Positions 36,442 to 45,457 of a stretch of DNA of 64,000 bases are shown here, piece after piece. The notes under the pieces were generated by a model. It did no database searches, was not told the DNA's origin, and worked only from the letters and a program-made list of their open reading frames with translations. Position numbers and translations under genes: made by a program. Origin of the DNA: Chelativorans sp. YIM 93263 (lineage in GTDB: Bacteria > Pseudomonadota > Alphaproteobacteria > Rhizobiales > Rhizobiaceae); the NCBI RefSeq assembly GCF_028767125.1, contig NZ_JAKCWP010000003.1, forward strand, positions 310,001-374,000, read 5' to 3'. Numbering within the stretch: the stretch's first letter is position 1; the number at the start of each line of letters is the position of its first letter.

Positions 36442-36894
36442 TCAGCTCCCCTCCTCGTCCGAGCCGTCTTTCCAGACGCCCTGCTCCTTCAGCCTGTCGG
36501 CCACCTCGCGCGGCATATAGTTCTCGTCGTGCTTGGCAAGAACGGTGTCGGCCACGAAAACACCGTCCGAGCCGAGCGTCCCTTCCGTCACCACGCCCTG
36601 CCCTTCTCGAAAAAGATCGGGCAGGATGCCATCATAGATTACGTCCACGGCACTCTGCTGGTCCTCGATCGCAAAGCGCACGAACGTTCCTTCGCCGCGT
36701 CTGACGCTGCCGTCCTGCACAAGACCGCCCAGGCGTATCCGGTCCCCGGCCTCCGCCGGCTGCGTCAGGATATCGGCGGGCATATAGAAATAGGAGGTCT
36801 GCTGACCAAGCGCGTAAAAGGTCAGGCCCGCGGCCAGGCCCAGAAAAGCCATGGCGGTTCCGATCACAGCCAGCCGCTTCTGTTTGCGCGTCAC
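36442..36894 (-). CDS. ccmE: Cytochrome c maturation haem chaperone CcmE (CycJ)
   Basis: This 150-residue periplasmic haem chaperone is anchored by an N-terminal helix (residues 8-30). The OB-fold domain carries the haem attachment motif HDENYMP, with the covalently bound His at residue 122 and Tyr at 126. It takes haem from CcmC/D and delivers it to CcmF. A four-base gap separates it from ccmI upstream and one base from ccmF downstream. The short acidic C-terminal tail is typical. Confidence 0.97.
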   Translation of the reverse strand: MTRKQKRLAVIGTAMAFLGLAAGLTFYALGQQTSYFYMPADILTQPAEAGDRIRLGGLVQDGSVRRGEGTFVRFAIEDQQSAVDVIYDGILPDLFREGQGVVTEGTLGSDGVFVADTVLAKHDENYMPREVADRLKEQGVWKDGSDEEGS

Positions 36895-36898
36895 CCGT

Positions 36899-38032
36899 TC
36901 ACCTCTCGGTCAAGCCCAACCCGTTGGCATACTCCGCCAGCGCTTCAGCGTCTTCGCTGTCCGGCCCGAGGGCCGCGAAAGCCCGGCTAAGGGCCTCTTC
37001 CGCATCATCCCTTCTGCCCAGAACGACATAGGAGCGCAGGAGCCTCCGCCAACCCTCCGGGTCGTCAGGATTTTCACGCAATCTGGCATCGAGTCCGGAG
37101 ACCATGCCCTCGATCATCTCGCGCTGCTCCTCCGGCATCATCTCTTGCGCCGCGGCCTGTTGCTCGCGCGTGGGGCCAACGTCTTCCTGGTTCGTTACCG
37201 CCGGCGCAAGGCCTTCGGCGGCTTGGCCGGCTGCCTGCTTCCATGGCGAGTCGTCTGGAAGCTCCGTCACCATCGCTTCCCAGATCGCCCGGGCGCGATC
37301 GACATCGCCTTCCTGGGCGCTTCCCATGGCAGTGTAGAACCGTGCCCGAGGATTCCCCTCGTCCAGGTCCAAAGCGCGCTGGAAAGCGGCTTCCGCTTCC
37401 GCGGTCACCACACCGCCCGCCGCACCCACCAGGACTTCACCGAGAGCGGACTCCCGCTCGGCCGTTGCCCCCTCGAGTTCAATCGAGTTGCGATAGGCGG
37501 TCGCCGCGTCGTCGTAACGTCCGATGCGCGCGTAAACGGGCGCCAGCGTCTCCCATCCTCGTGCATCGTCGGGGTTGGCCGACAGATGGTTCTCCGCCCG
37601 CGCCAGGAGCTCTTCCAGCGAGGCTCGTGATGGATCCTGCTGCAACCGCGCCTGAAGCGGCATCGACGGCATCCCGGGCGAGCCGAGCAGCAGGTATCCG
37701 CCCCAGCTCAGCACAGGCACAGCGAGTATCGCGGCCGCCGCGATGACTTTAACCGCGGTCCGCGATTTTCCGTCCTGTCTTGCCGTCTCTTCGTCAGCAG
37801 CGTCTTTCAGGCGCAGCATGCGCCGGGCGATTTCCGCGCGCGCTTCTTCCGCATCGCGTTCGGGAACAATCCCCTGCTTTACCTCGCGTTCGAGTTCCGC
37901 AAGCTGGTCGCGGTAAACGGCAAGGTCGTGCTCGACGCTCTGCGTGCGCGTACGACTTCCCCGGACAAAGGGCTGTATCACAGCATACGAAGCTGCGAGC
38001 GTGAAAAGCGCGGCGATAATCCAGAATACCAT
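36899..38032 (-). CDS. ccmI: Cytochrome c maturation protein CcmI (CycH)
   Basis: This 377-residue apocytochrome chaperone has two N-terminal membrane helices (about residues 1-20 and 95-115) flanking a cytoplasmic leucine-zipper-like segment (QSVEHDLAVYRDQLAELERE). A periplasmic TPR domain (about residues 130-370; repeats such as WETLAPVYARIGRYDDAATAY) binds apocytochrome c and presents it to CcmF/H. It is the first gene of the ccmI-E-F-H operon. CcmA-D are not in this window, as is usual in rhizobia where they lie elsewhere. Confidence 0.95.
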   Translation of the reverse strand: MVFWIIAALFTLAASYAVIQPFVRGSRTRTQSVEHDLAVYRDQLAELEREVKQGIVPERDAEEARAEIARRMLRLKDAADEETARQDGKSRTAVKVIAAAAILAVPVLSWGGYLLLGSPGMPSMPLQARLQQDPSRASLEELLARAENHLSANPDDARGWETLAPVYARIGRYDDAATAYRNSIELEGATAERESALGEVLVGAAGGVVTAEAEAAFQRALDLDEGNPRARFYTAMGSAQEGDVDRARAIWEAMVTELPDDSPWKQAAGQAAEGLAPAVTNQEDVGPTREQQAAAQEMMPEEQREMIEGMVSGLDARLRENPDDPEGWRRLLRSYVVLGRRDDAEEALSRAFAALGPDSEDAEALAEYANGLGLTER

Positions 38033-38113
38033 GCCTATCCAATACCAGCCGGGCCGTGCTGTTCCAACGCTCCACGCGTGCGGCCAATTGGCCCCCGCCA
38101 GTTCGTGCGCACG

Positions 38114-38527
38114 TCAGTCGAGAAGCGTCCAGCTCCCATCCTGGTTCCTGCAGGCCGTTCCCTCTAGCGTGCGTTCCCTGCCGTCGGCTTCGATGGTGTG
38201 AGTATAAGCACGGCAATCTTGTGAACCCACACGATAGGGCTGTCTGGCGGTCACGGTTCCGTGATGTCCCGAGTTGTCGTCACGCCACGTCACCATCTGC
38301 CCACCGGGCGCTGTTTCCAGCGCGCGATATTCGGCTTTTAGTGCCGTCACCCGTTCACGCTGCGTCAAGCCGGCATCACCGGCACGCATCACCAGACCGC
38401 CCCCGACGATGCCGCTCACCGCCTCTTCCGCATCGCCAGCACCAAAGGCCGCGTTCCGCCCCAGACCGCCAACGGCGCATCCCTGAAGGACAAGTCCAAA
38501 ACAAATGACAACAGGCAAAAGCTTCAT
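38114..38527 (-). CDS. Outer-membrane lipoprotein, RT0821/Lpp0805 surface-protein-like
   Basis: This 137-residue lipoprotein has a lipobox LQGC at residues 14-17. Behind it lies a glycine-rich segment (GGLGRNAAFGAGDAEE) and a compact C-terminal domain with GQMVTWRDDNSGHHGTV and a Cys pair (DCRAY, TACRNQDG) likely forming a disulfide. The closing CRNQDGSW pattern is shared by small rickettsial and rhizobial 17-kDa-antigen-like lipoproteins. It has its own transcription unit between feuQ and ccmI. The role is unknown, perhaps structural. Confidence 0.82.
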   Translation of the reverse strand: MKLLPVVICFGLVLQGCAVGGLGRNAAFGAGDAEEAVSGIVGGGLVMRAGDAGLTQRERVTALKAEYRALETAPGGQMVTWRDDNSGHHGTVTARQPYRVGSQDCRAYTHTIEADGRERTLEGTACRNQDGSWTLLD

Positions 38528-38681
38528 CGTCGCATCAACCGACTTTAATCATCCCCGATAGCAGGCCGCTATAGATCACGTTTCACAGGATTTTGTCCAT
38601 GCGCCTGAATCAAAACGCGCACGAAGGGCGCTGAGTATCAAGAATACCGACTTACAGCTGTATTGCTAGGTCCATGCACAA

Positions 38682-40112
38682 TCAGGCAGATGCAAGTCGC
38701 ACCTGCGCTTTCAACCCGCCGAGTGCGGAACGCTCCAGCAACAGCGCGCCGTCATACTCCTCGACAAGGTCGGCGACGATGGCAAGGCCCAGGCCTGTTC
38801 CGGGCTTGCTTTCATCCAGCCGGCGCCCACGTTTCAGGGCCTGGCGGGCTTGGTCTTCCGGTATACCCGGCCCGTCATCCTCAATCGCTATGACGAAGCG
38901 CTGATCCTGCGTGGCTTCTTTTTCGGGCGTTCGGAGCGTCAGGACCACAGTCTCGCGTGCCCATTTCATCGCGTTTTCCAGCAGATTGCCGGTAATCTCC
39001 TCCAGATCTTCCCGCTCGCCTGAGAAAACGACCTCCCACTCCGGCAGTTCCAGTTTCAAGGTCTTATCCGGGTTGAGTTTTTGCGATACCCGCGCCATCC
39101 GTGCCAAGGTGTCGTTGACGGGTGTGCGCAGGGCCAGCGGCTGACGGTGCGCCGCCGCGCGAGCGCGTTTCAGATAATGTTCGATCTGCTGCTGCATCGC
39201 CGAGGCTTGGCCGGAGATCAACGCCCCCTTGTTCCCGCCGAGGCTTCGCCCTTCGTTCATCATGACCGCAAGCGGCGTTTTCAACGAGTGCGCCAGATTG
39301 CCGACCTGTTTGCGCGAGCGCTCGACGATGCGGCGATTGCTATCGATCAGCGCGTTCGTCTCCTTGGCAAGTGGTGCGATTTCAGCAGGGAACGGCCCGG
39401 AAAGGCGCTCGGCGGCGCCCGTGCGGATGTTGGCGAGCGCGGTACGGATGCCGCGCAGCGGTCCAAGCGCGATCATGATGGCAAAGACGTTGATCGCCAC
39501 CATCCCGAGCCCGAATACGCCGAGATAAAGAAAGAGCTGACGCCGGAAATCGGCGATCTCGGCTTCCAGTTGGCTATGATTTCCCATGACGCGGAAGCGC
39601 GCGATGCGGTCGTCCTGTCCCAACTCGACTTCCGCCTCCATCACCTGGACCATGTCGCCATCCGGACCCTTGGCAATGTATTCACGCTGAAACTCCCGGT
39701 CGAAGGGAATCAGGTCCGTGGACGGTGTGGGAACAGAGCCCCTCAGCGAGGCTGATCGGATCGGATTGCGCAATTCCTCCGATACTGGTTCCACCGACCA
39801 GTACCACCCTGAATACGGTTCGACGAAACGAAGATCGCCCAGATTGGGATTGCCCGTCAGCCAACCGGCTTCGGTCGCGCTCACCGATGCGATCAGATTG
39901 AAAAGATGGGCGGAAAGAACATCCTCGAAGCCGCGCCGGCTAACCTGGTTGAAGAGCGCGGAGATGATCGTCGCTATCACCACCAGCGCAATGATCGCCC
40001 ATACGGATGAAAAGGCGATGACGCGGAATGTCAGTGTTTGTGAGAGATGCCGCAGCTGCGCTACCAAACGCGACAGCCAGTGACGCTCCCGCCCGCCAGC
40101 CGTTTCAGACAT
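38682..40112 (-). CDS. feuQ: Sensor histidine kinase, FeuQ/PhoQ-like
   Basis: This 476-residue kinase has TM1 at about residues 30-52, a periplasmic sensor to about residue 190 and TM2 at about 192-212. HAMP follows, then HisKA with NLAHSLKTPLAV (PhoQ-type) and the phosphorylated His at residue 275. HATPase_c has NLLENAMKWA, DDGPGIP and GTGLGLAI. The start at 40112 overlaps the regulator gene by eight bases. FeuPQ in Sinorhizobium activates ndvA, the cyclic beta-glucan exporter, and matters for osmoadaptation and symbiosis. Assignment rests on sequence type plus the feuN-feuP-feuQ order next to ccm genes. Confidence 0.78.
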   Translation of the reverse strand: MSETAGGRERHWLSRLVAQLRHLSQTLTFRVIAFSSVWAIIALVVIATIISALFNQVSRRGFEDVLSAHLFNLIASVSATEAGWLTGNPNLGDLRFVEPYSGWYWSVEPVSEELRNPIRSASLRGSVPTPSTDLIPFDREFQREYIAKGPDGDMVQVMEAEVELGQDDRIARFRVMGNHSQLEAEIADFRRQLFLYLGVFGLGMVAINVFAIMIALGPLRGIRTALANIRTGAAERLSGPFPAEIAPLAKETNALIDSNRRIVERSRKQVGNLAHSLKTPLAVMMNEGRSLGGNKGALISGQASAMQQQIEHYLKRARAAAHRQPLALRTPVNDTLARMARVSQKLNPDKTLKLELPEWEVVFSGEREDLEEITGNLLENAMKWARETVVLTLRTPEKEATQDQRFVIAIEDDGPGIPEDQARQALKRGRRLDESKPGTGLGLAIVADLVEEYDGALLLERSALGGLKAQVRLASA

Positions 40113-40770
40113 CCGGCTCGCGCATGCGGTAACCCATCCCCCGCACCGTCTCGATAAGGTCGACACCCAGCTTCTTGCGCAACCGCCCGACAAACACCTC
40201 AATGGTGTTTGAGTCACGATCGAAATCCTGATCGTAGAGATGCTCTACAAGTTCCGTGCGCGAGACCACCGATCCCTTGTGATGCATAAGATAGGCAAGC
40301 ATCCGGTATTCGTGGGAAGTCAGCTTCAGCGGGATGCCGCTAATGGCGGCTTTCGAGGACTTCGTGTCCACGCGCAGCGGTCCGCAGGTCAGCTCCGATG
40401 AGGCGTGCCCGGCCGCGCGCCGGATGAGCGCGCGCACACGCGCCAGCACTTCCTCCATATGGAAGGGCTTTGTGACATAGTCGTCCGCGCCCGCATCAAT
40501 ACCCGAAACCTTGTCGCTCCACCGGTCGCGCGCGGTCAGGATGAGCACCGGCATGGTTCGGCCATCACGCCGCCAGTGCTCGAGTATGCTGATGCCGTCC
40601 ATCTGCGGCAGTCCCACGTCGAGAACGACCGCATCATATGGTTCGGTATCGCCGAGAAAATGTCCTTCTTCACCATCGAAGGCCCGATCCACCACATAAC
40701 CCGCATCCGCCAACGCATCGCAGATCTGCCGGTTCAGGTCCTTATCGTCCTCGACAACGAGAATACGCAT
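40105..40770 (-). CDS. feuP: Response regulator, FeuP/PhoP-like
   Basis: This 221-residue OmpR-class regulator has a receiver with D8/D9, phosphorylated Asp51 (VVLDVGLPQMDG), Thr in LILTARDRWSDK and Lys in YVTKPFHMEE. The winged-helix domain (residues ~125-220) contains the PhoP-type LTSHEYRMLAYLMHH and SNTIEVFVGRLRKKLG recognition helix. It is the middle gene of a three-gene unit, with the small exported protein 63 bp upstream and the kinase overlapping downstream. Confidence 0.82.
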   Translation of the reverse strand: MRILVVEDDKDLNRQICDALADAGYVVDRAFDGEEGHFLGDTEPYDAVVLDVGLPQMDGISILEHWRRDGRTMPVLILTARDRWSDKVSGIDAGADDYVTKPFHMEEVLARVRALIRRAAGHASSELTCGPLRVDTKSSKAAISGIPLKLTSHEYRMLAYLMHHKGSVVSRTELVEHLYDQDFDRDSNTIEVFVGRLRKKLGVDLIETVRGMGYRMREPDV

Positions 40771-40833
40771 CGAATCCCCTCGCTTACTTTGGCAGCCATT
40801 TGAAGCTCGCCCGCCGAATTTTCGGTCAGAGAG

Positions 40834-41130
40834 TTATCCCGCCGGGACGATAACTTCGGCCCGTCGTGGCCGCTCACCCTCGCCGCCGGGCACCAGTATC
40901 ACGATGCGGCAGACGGTTTGACCGCCCTGCGTTTCCGCCGTTGCCCTGGCCAGCTCTCCGCCACGTTCGGCGGCGACCCGCTGTCCGATTGCATAACAGT
41001 CCGAGTCCCCCTGAGCCAGCAATACCGTTGGCCCGGCGGAGCTTTCCTGGCCATGGGCATAGCCGACGGCGAGCATCATCGCCACGGCAGTCGTCATGAA
41101 CCGGATACGTGTAAAGTTTGCGCGTTTCAT
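40834..41130 (-). CDS. feuN: Small periplasmic protein, candidate FeuN modulator of FeuPQ
   Basis: This 98-residue protein has a signal peptide (about residues 1-27, ending YAHG). The small mature domain has two cysteines (SDCYAIGQRV and TVCRIVILVPG) and a PepSY-like beta pattern. In Sinorhizobium meliloti a small periplasmic protein, FeuN, encoded just upstream of feuP, restrains FeuQ signalling and is needed for viability. Size, location and export signal match, but sequence identity cannot be tested here. The gene is 63 bp upstream of feuP on the same strand. Confidence 0.62.
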   Translation of the reverse strand: MKRANFTRIRFMTTAVAMMLAVGYAHGQESSAGPTVLLAQGDSDCYAIGQRVAAERGGELARATAETQGGQTVCRIVILVPGGEGERPRRAEVIVPAG

Positions 41131-41245
41131 GCTGTCCTTTTAGCCCATGGCGGCTGAATGGAGAATGAATGACAGCCAGCCTCTCCCCTTTAGCGGTTTT
41201 AGCAATCCCGTTCTCAAACCGCCAGTGGCCTTGGCTCATCTGGAC

Positions 41246-41277
41246 CCTCTCCCCGCCTGTATTTCTGCGGGGAGAGG
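41246..41277. repeat. Perfect 11-bp palindrome between the GTA cluster and feu genes
   Basis: CCTCTCCCCGC (41246-41256) and GCGGGGAGAGG (41267-41277) pair exactly over a 10-nt loop. It lies 47 bp beyond the last GTA-strand gene, so it may end that transcript, though no T-run follows. It also resembles the dispersed CTCCCC palindromes at 17910 and 49378. The rest of 41131-41324 holds nothing recognisable. Confidence 0.55.
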
Positions 41278-41324
41278 AAATCGCCATTTGCAGCCACCCG
41301 GGCGACTTTAGGCCACCAACCAGT

Positions 41325-41531
41325 TCAGGCGATACGGCTCGTCGCGCGCACCCGGCCGAGAATGGCGAACAGGCCGGAAACCGCGATCACCGCCTGAAGC
41401 AGCGTGTCGGTTAGAGCCTGACGGTCTATATCCTCGACGGGCAGGCCGAACAGACCGCCCATTCCGGAGACGACCGTCACGATGGAGGCCCAGATCGTGC
41501 GCGAGAGATACCAGGGCTTTGTTTCAGCCAT
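41325..41531 (-). CDS. Small membrane protein, holin-like, at the end of the GTA cluster
   Basis: This 68-residue protein begins MAETKPWYLSRTIWAS and has two hydrophobic helices (about residues 12-30 and 43-60) separated by a short charged loop (VEDIDRQALTD) and a basic tail (GRVRATSRIA). Phage holins of the 'KPWY-SKTIW' type look like this. It lies 29 bp after g15 on the same strand, so it is probably co-transcribed. A role in releasing GTA particles is inferred. No endolysin gene accompanies it here. Confidence 0.55.
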   Translation of the reverse strand: MAETKPWYLSRTIWASIVTVVSGMGGLFGLPVEDIDRQALTDTLLQAVIAVSGLFAILGRVRATSRIA

Positions 41532-41560
41532 TTCATGCTCCTTTCGTTTGTGTTGTGAAA

Positions 41561-44500
41561 TCAGGTAAGCGTAATCGTCCGCCGCATGGGCAGGCCGGCA
41601 CCCACCGCCGCGCTGATCTGCCGGACAGTGACGTCCAGCGTGCCCGGCGGGTCGCCGAAATCGGCGGCAATTGCCGCCGCCTCATAGCTCCACGAGGGAT
41701 GCGGGACGATCACACGACGCACCGCCTCGCCGCCCGTCGGAGCGACCTCCACGCGGTAGCGCTCGCCTTCCTCGCCGAGCGGAATGTCCTCGCCCCGCCA
41801 GCTATCGGCATCGATGCGCCCGCGCCTGATCCAGGAGAGATGCAGGTCGCCATCGGCCATCCGCACCCTTAGGTGCACCGGTGAAAGCGGAAGCAGCGCA
41901 CGCTCGCCTCCCGCTACTGTCTGCGTCATAAAGTGCGCGTCCGAAAGGTCGTAGCCTGCCGGTCCCACGCGCCAATTGAGTTCGAGCCCGATTTCCCTGC
42001 GCTTCAGCCCGGCTGGCGTAATCGCCTCATCGAGCAGCACAAAGGCCGCATTCCCCTTCGCGCCCGCGGCCATAGCGTCATTGGTCCCAAGCTGGCCGCG
42101 CAGCAGTCCGCCAAGCCGCCAGATTGAGGACTCGATCTCCTCCGCCGTCTGGAACTGGAGAATCTCCCACGCGTCATTTTGCGCCTGCACGGCGGCGGCG
42201 TTCGCTCCGTTCAGCATCTGCAACCGCGAAACGCTTTGAAGCTCACCATCGAGCAGCCGCACCGTAAGCCGCGCCGAGCGGTCTACCCGACCCTCCATCG
42301 TGCCGCCGGGCAGCGGCTCCTGCAGCATCCCGATGGTCGCCCGTCGCTCGATCGTACCGCGCAGTTCGAAACCAGTCGCCTCAGGCGAGGTCAACAGCGC
42401 CTGCCGTCTCCATGGCCGCGCCCGTGCCGCAACTCGAAACTGCTCATGCGCCGCATCGTCCGCGCTTCGCATTGGCAGGTCGAGGAAGAGCGCATGCGGT
42501 TTGCCCACGACATAGCCGTCTGCATTGCGGCTCCCGCCAGGCCGGTCCGGTTCCCGGCCGGGTGCTGAGGCTACACGCACGATGCGCCGCGCGCTCACCC
42601 GGCGGAACAGCCCGTCCTCGACCTCGCTGACCAGATATTCCGGCCCCTCCGGCAGTCGCACGACGCTCCCGGGTCCGACCCGCTGCTCCGTTGGCGGTAG
42701 AGCGAAGCGCACCTGCTCCCGTCCGTCCCAGAGCCGGCGCAGATAGTCGCGTATGTGCCCCTCCGCCTCCGAGGCGGCCAGAACGCCGGGAAAGCTTAAA
42801 TATCCCGTCCCGCTGCCCTGCGCACCGATGTAGTCGGCCGCGGCGGTTGCGCTCTGGTGTTCGTTCAGCACATCACGAAAATCAACCTGCGCCAGCGCGG
42901 GCAGCACATGGTCCGGCTCACGCACCCTTTCCACGATCTCGCGCCCATCTTCCAGGACCAGTTCCTCAAGGCGCAAGGCGTCTCCCGCGCCCGCACCCTC
43001 GCTTGCAAAGACCAGCCCGTTCTCGCCCTCATATGCCGCCATGCCGAAAAGATCGGCAACGGGTTCCAGAGCCGCGCGTGCAGTGGTGGGATTGCTGACG
43101 ATATAGCCCGACACCGTCCCGTCCGCCCGCGCTGTATCGGCGGGCGGCAGCCCGTGATCGCTGAGAATGGCATCGATCAGCGCGGCAACGGACACGCCGC
43201 TCAGCCGGCCGTTCAACCAGTGCCCGCGCGCCCAGTTCGGCCCGTCGCCCCAAACGTCGGTGAAAAGCGGAAAGGCCGGGAACGCACGTGCGTCCCACGC
43301 CCAGAGGCTGATCTCGTCCACATCGACCATTGGCCCGCCATAGACGGAGGAGACGGGGTTCGCCGTCGTCCCGCCTTCCCGCCAATGCAGATAGTGAGCG
43401 AGCAGAAAGCGGTATTGCGCCAGGTCCGAGCGCCCGCCATTGGAGAAGTAAGGCAGTGCATTCTCCGCCGACTTCGCATCGACAAAAACATTCGGCTGGT
43501 TCGGACCCTTATCGATGGCCGCGCAGCCAAGTTCGGTGAAATGGATGGGCTTGGACTGCGGCAGCCAATCCGTGGGCTCGCTCGCCTCCACGCCTCCGAT
43601 GCGGTTGAAATGGCGATTGGACCACCAGCCCACCAGATCCTTAAAGCGGAAGACCCAGTCCTTCCCATAAGCGCCGTCGCTGATCGGCGAGCGAATCTGC
43701 GCCCTGCGGTCCGCCTCACTCGCGTAGTACCAGTCGAAGCCCTCGCCCGAGTTGATCCCCGCCTTGAGCGCTTCAAGATCATACGGCTCGGTAAAACCAT
43801 CCGGATTGCCGCCACTCACGTCATGGTCGCGCCAGTCCGAAAGCGGCATGTAGTTGTCGATCCCCACCGCTTCGATCGCCGGGTGCGCCCAGAGGCTGTC
43901 CAGATGGAAGAAAACATCACCCGACCCGTCCCCCGGCTGATGGCCGAAATATTCGCTCCAGTCCGCCCCGTAGGTGATTGTCACCCCGTCGCCTAGGATG
44001 GCGCGGCTTTCCCCCGCCAGTTCCTCCAGTGCCTCGACAAAGGGAAAGCGGTCCGCACTGTCGCGTATCGTTGTCAGCCCGCGCAACTCGGAGCCAATGA
44101 GAAACGCATCCACCCCACCAGCCGCCGCAGCCAAATGGGCATAGTGCAGCAGGAAACGCCGATAGCTCCATTCGTTCGGATTGCCCCTGAAGTAAACCGT
44201 ATCGCCGTCAGGCGCGAATTGCCTCCCCCTTGCGTTCCCCACCAGCGCCGACACTTCGGGGCGCGCCGCTGCCGTCTTGTCCGGCGTTCCGGGCCTGCCC
44301 GGGGCGGGATCGCAAGTTATACGTCCGCGCCAGGGATAGCCCGCTTGCGCCGCGCCGCCATAAGGGTCCGGGAGCGCGTTTTCCGCCGGCACGTCCATCA
44401 TGATGAAAGGATAGAGCGCGACCTTCAGCCCCCGCGCGCGGATCGCCCCAATGGCCTCCTTCACGGATTTATCGGTGGGCGTTCCACCATAGGCCGCCCC

Positions 44501-45448
44501 GCCACCCGCCCGCGAAACCAGTTGCGCTTCCTCGCGGTCTATACCGGACACCCGCCATTCCGCCGAGAGCCCGTCCGGATTCCCCTGCGTCACCATCGGG
44601 CGGATCTTACATTCGCCGGCACGCAAATCGGTGCCGAACCACGTCACGACCAACGAGACGGTCCTCAAGTTCGGGCAGAGCACTTGCAGTTCATCGAGCG
44701 AGGCTTCGAGATCCGTCGCCCCCGCCAGCACGTGCCGGTTCACCGCCTCCGTCTCGCCGGGATCGCCGCTTTGCGTGACAAGGCTCGGCGACAATCCATA
44801 TTCCGTAGCACCAGGGATCAGCGCCACGGATTTAATGCGGCGGTTGAGCTCGCCCACAGGCCGCATCACCTCGAACTGGAACTGTGGCAGCCGGCGCCCA
44901 TAATCGTCAATGGGAAAGCGCTCAATCACCACATACGCCGTTCCGCGATAGGCGGGTGCATTGCCCGCCCCCTGCTTTGCCTCCAAAAGCGGATCGACTG
45001 GCTGGTCCTCGCTACCCGTATAGACGCGTATCTCAACCTCGTTCCGGTCCACCTCCTGCCCATCCGCCCAGATGCGGCGCACTCCGGCGATCTCCCCCTC
45101 GCAGAGCGCGAAAGCCGCGTTGGAGAAATAGGAATAGGTGGTCACCTTCGGTCCGCCCTTGGCGCCTTGCCGCGTGGTCGTGCTCGTCTCCTCGAAGCGT
45201 GTTGCCCAGATCAGCGTCCCGCCGATCCGCACCGTTTCATAGACACGTGGAAGGGTAGCGCCTTCCTCCGCCGTAAAGGGCTGTGCGGCGCTCAGCCTTG
45301 GCCCCTCATAGCGCCTTGTACTGTTGATCAGCGCGCGGTCGACCATATAGCCGGCAATCGCGCCGGCCGCCGTTCCCACCGCCGATCCGACAGCACCGAA
45401 CGCGCCGCCGAGAAAGCCTCCGGCAGCCTGCAACAGAATGGTTGCCAT
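41561..45448 (-). CDS. GTA tail tip/host-specificity protein (RcGTA g15-like, TIM-barrel phage tail protein)
   Basis: This 1295-residue baseplate megaprotein is the largest gene of the cluster. The N-terminus (MATILLQAAGGFLGGAFGAV) is a membrane-like glycine-rich segment, followed by the TipJ-like beta region. A 'GTA TIM-barrel-like' domain with glycoside-hydrolase look (about residues 420-750; ITYGADWSEYFGH, HFTELGCAAIDKG) comes next. Tail-tip domains (about 780-1290) include a phage-tail fibronectin-like section near DRSARLTVRLLDGELQ. It probably contacts the recipient envelope and opens the peptidoglycan path. It starts nine bases after g14. No frameshift or stop is seen over 3.9 kb. Confidence 0.93.
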   Translation of the reverse strand: MATILLQAAGGFLGGAFGAVGSAVGTAAGAIAGYMVDRALINSTRRYEGPRLSAAQPFTAEEGATLPRVYETVRIGGTLIWATRFEETSTTTRQGAKGGPKVTTYSYFSNAAFALCEGEIAGVRRIWADGQEVDRNEVEIRVYTGSEDQPVDPLLEAKQGAGNAPAYRGTAYVVIERFPIDDYGRRLPQFQFEVMRPVGELNRRIKSVALIPGATEYGLSPSLVTQSGDPGETEAVNRHVLAGATDLEASLDELQVLCPNLRTVSLVVTWFGTDLRAGECKIRPMVTQGNPDGLSAEWRVSGIDREEAQLVSRAGGGAAYGGTPTDKSVKEAIGAIRARGLKVALYPFIMMDVPAENALPDPYGGAAQAGYPWRGRITCDPAPGRPGTPDKTAAARPEVSALVGNARGRQFAPDGDTVYFRGNPNEWSYRRFLLHYAHLAAAAGGVDAFLIGSELRGLTTIRDSADRFPFVEALEELAGESRAILGDGVTITYGADWSEYFGHQPGDGSGDVFFHLDSLWAHPAIEAVGIDNYMPLSDWRDHDVSGGNPDGFTEPYDLEALKAGINSGEGFDWYYASEADRRAQIRSPISDGAYGKDWVFRFKDLVGWWSNRHFNRIGGVEASEPTDWLPQSKPIHFTELGCAAIDKGPNQPNVFVDAKSAENALPYFSNGGRSDLAQYRFLLAHYLHWREGGTTANPVSSVYGGPMVDVDEISLWAWDARAFPAFPLFTDVWGDGPNWARGHWLNGRLSGVSVAALIDAILSDHGLPPADTARADGTVSGYIVSNPTTARAALEPVADLFGMAAYEGENGLVFASEGAGAGDALRLEELVLEDGREIVERVREPDHVLPALAQVDFRDVLNEHQSATAAADYIGAQGSGTGYLSFPGVLAASEAEGHIRDYLRRLWDGREQVRFALPPTEQRVGPGSVVRLPEGPEYLVSEVEDGLFRRVSARRIVRVASAPGREPDRPGGSRNADGYVVGKPHALFLDLPMRSADDAAHEQFRVAARARPWRRQALLTSPEATGFELRGTIERRATIGMLQEPLPGGTMEGRVDRSARLTVRLLDGELQSVSRLQMLNGANAAAVQAQNDAWEILQFQTAEEIESSIWRLGGLLRGQLGTNDAMAAGAKGNAAFVLLDEAITPAGLKRREIGLELNWRVGPAGYDLSDAHFMTQTVAGGERALLPLSPVHLRVRMADGDLHLSWIRRGRIDADSWRGEDIPLGEEGERYRVEVAPTGGEAVRRVIVPHPSWSYEAAAIAADFGDPPGTLDVTVRQISAAVGAGLPMRRTITLT

Positions 45449-45457
45449 TTGGGTTTT

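Noticed and set aside
41246-41277. Palindrome as a proven terminator for the GTA operon
   Set aside because: The stem is strong but no T-run follows on either strand, and the same kind of palindrome recurs elsewhere as a dispersed repeat, so it is listed only as a repeat.
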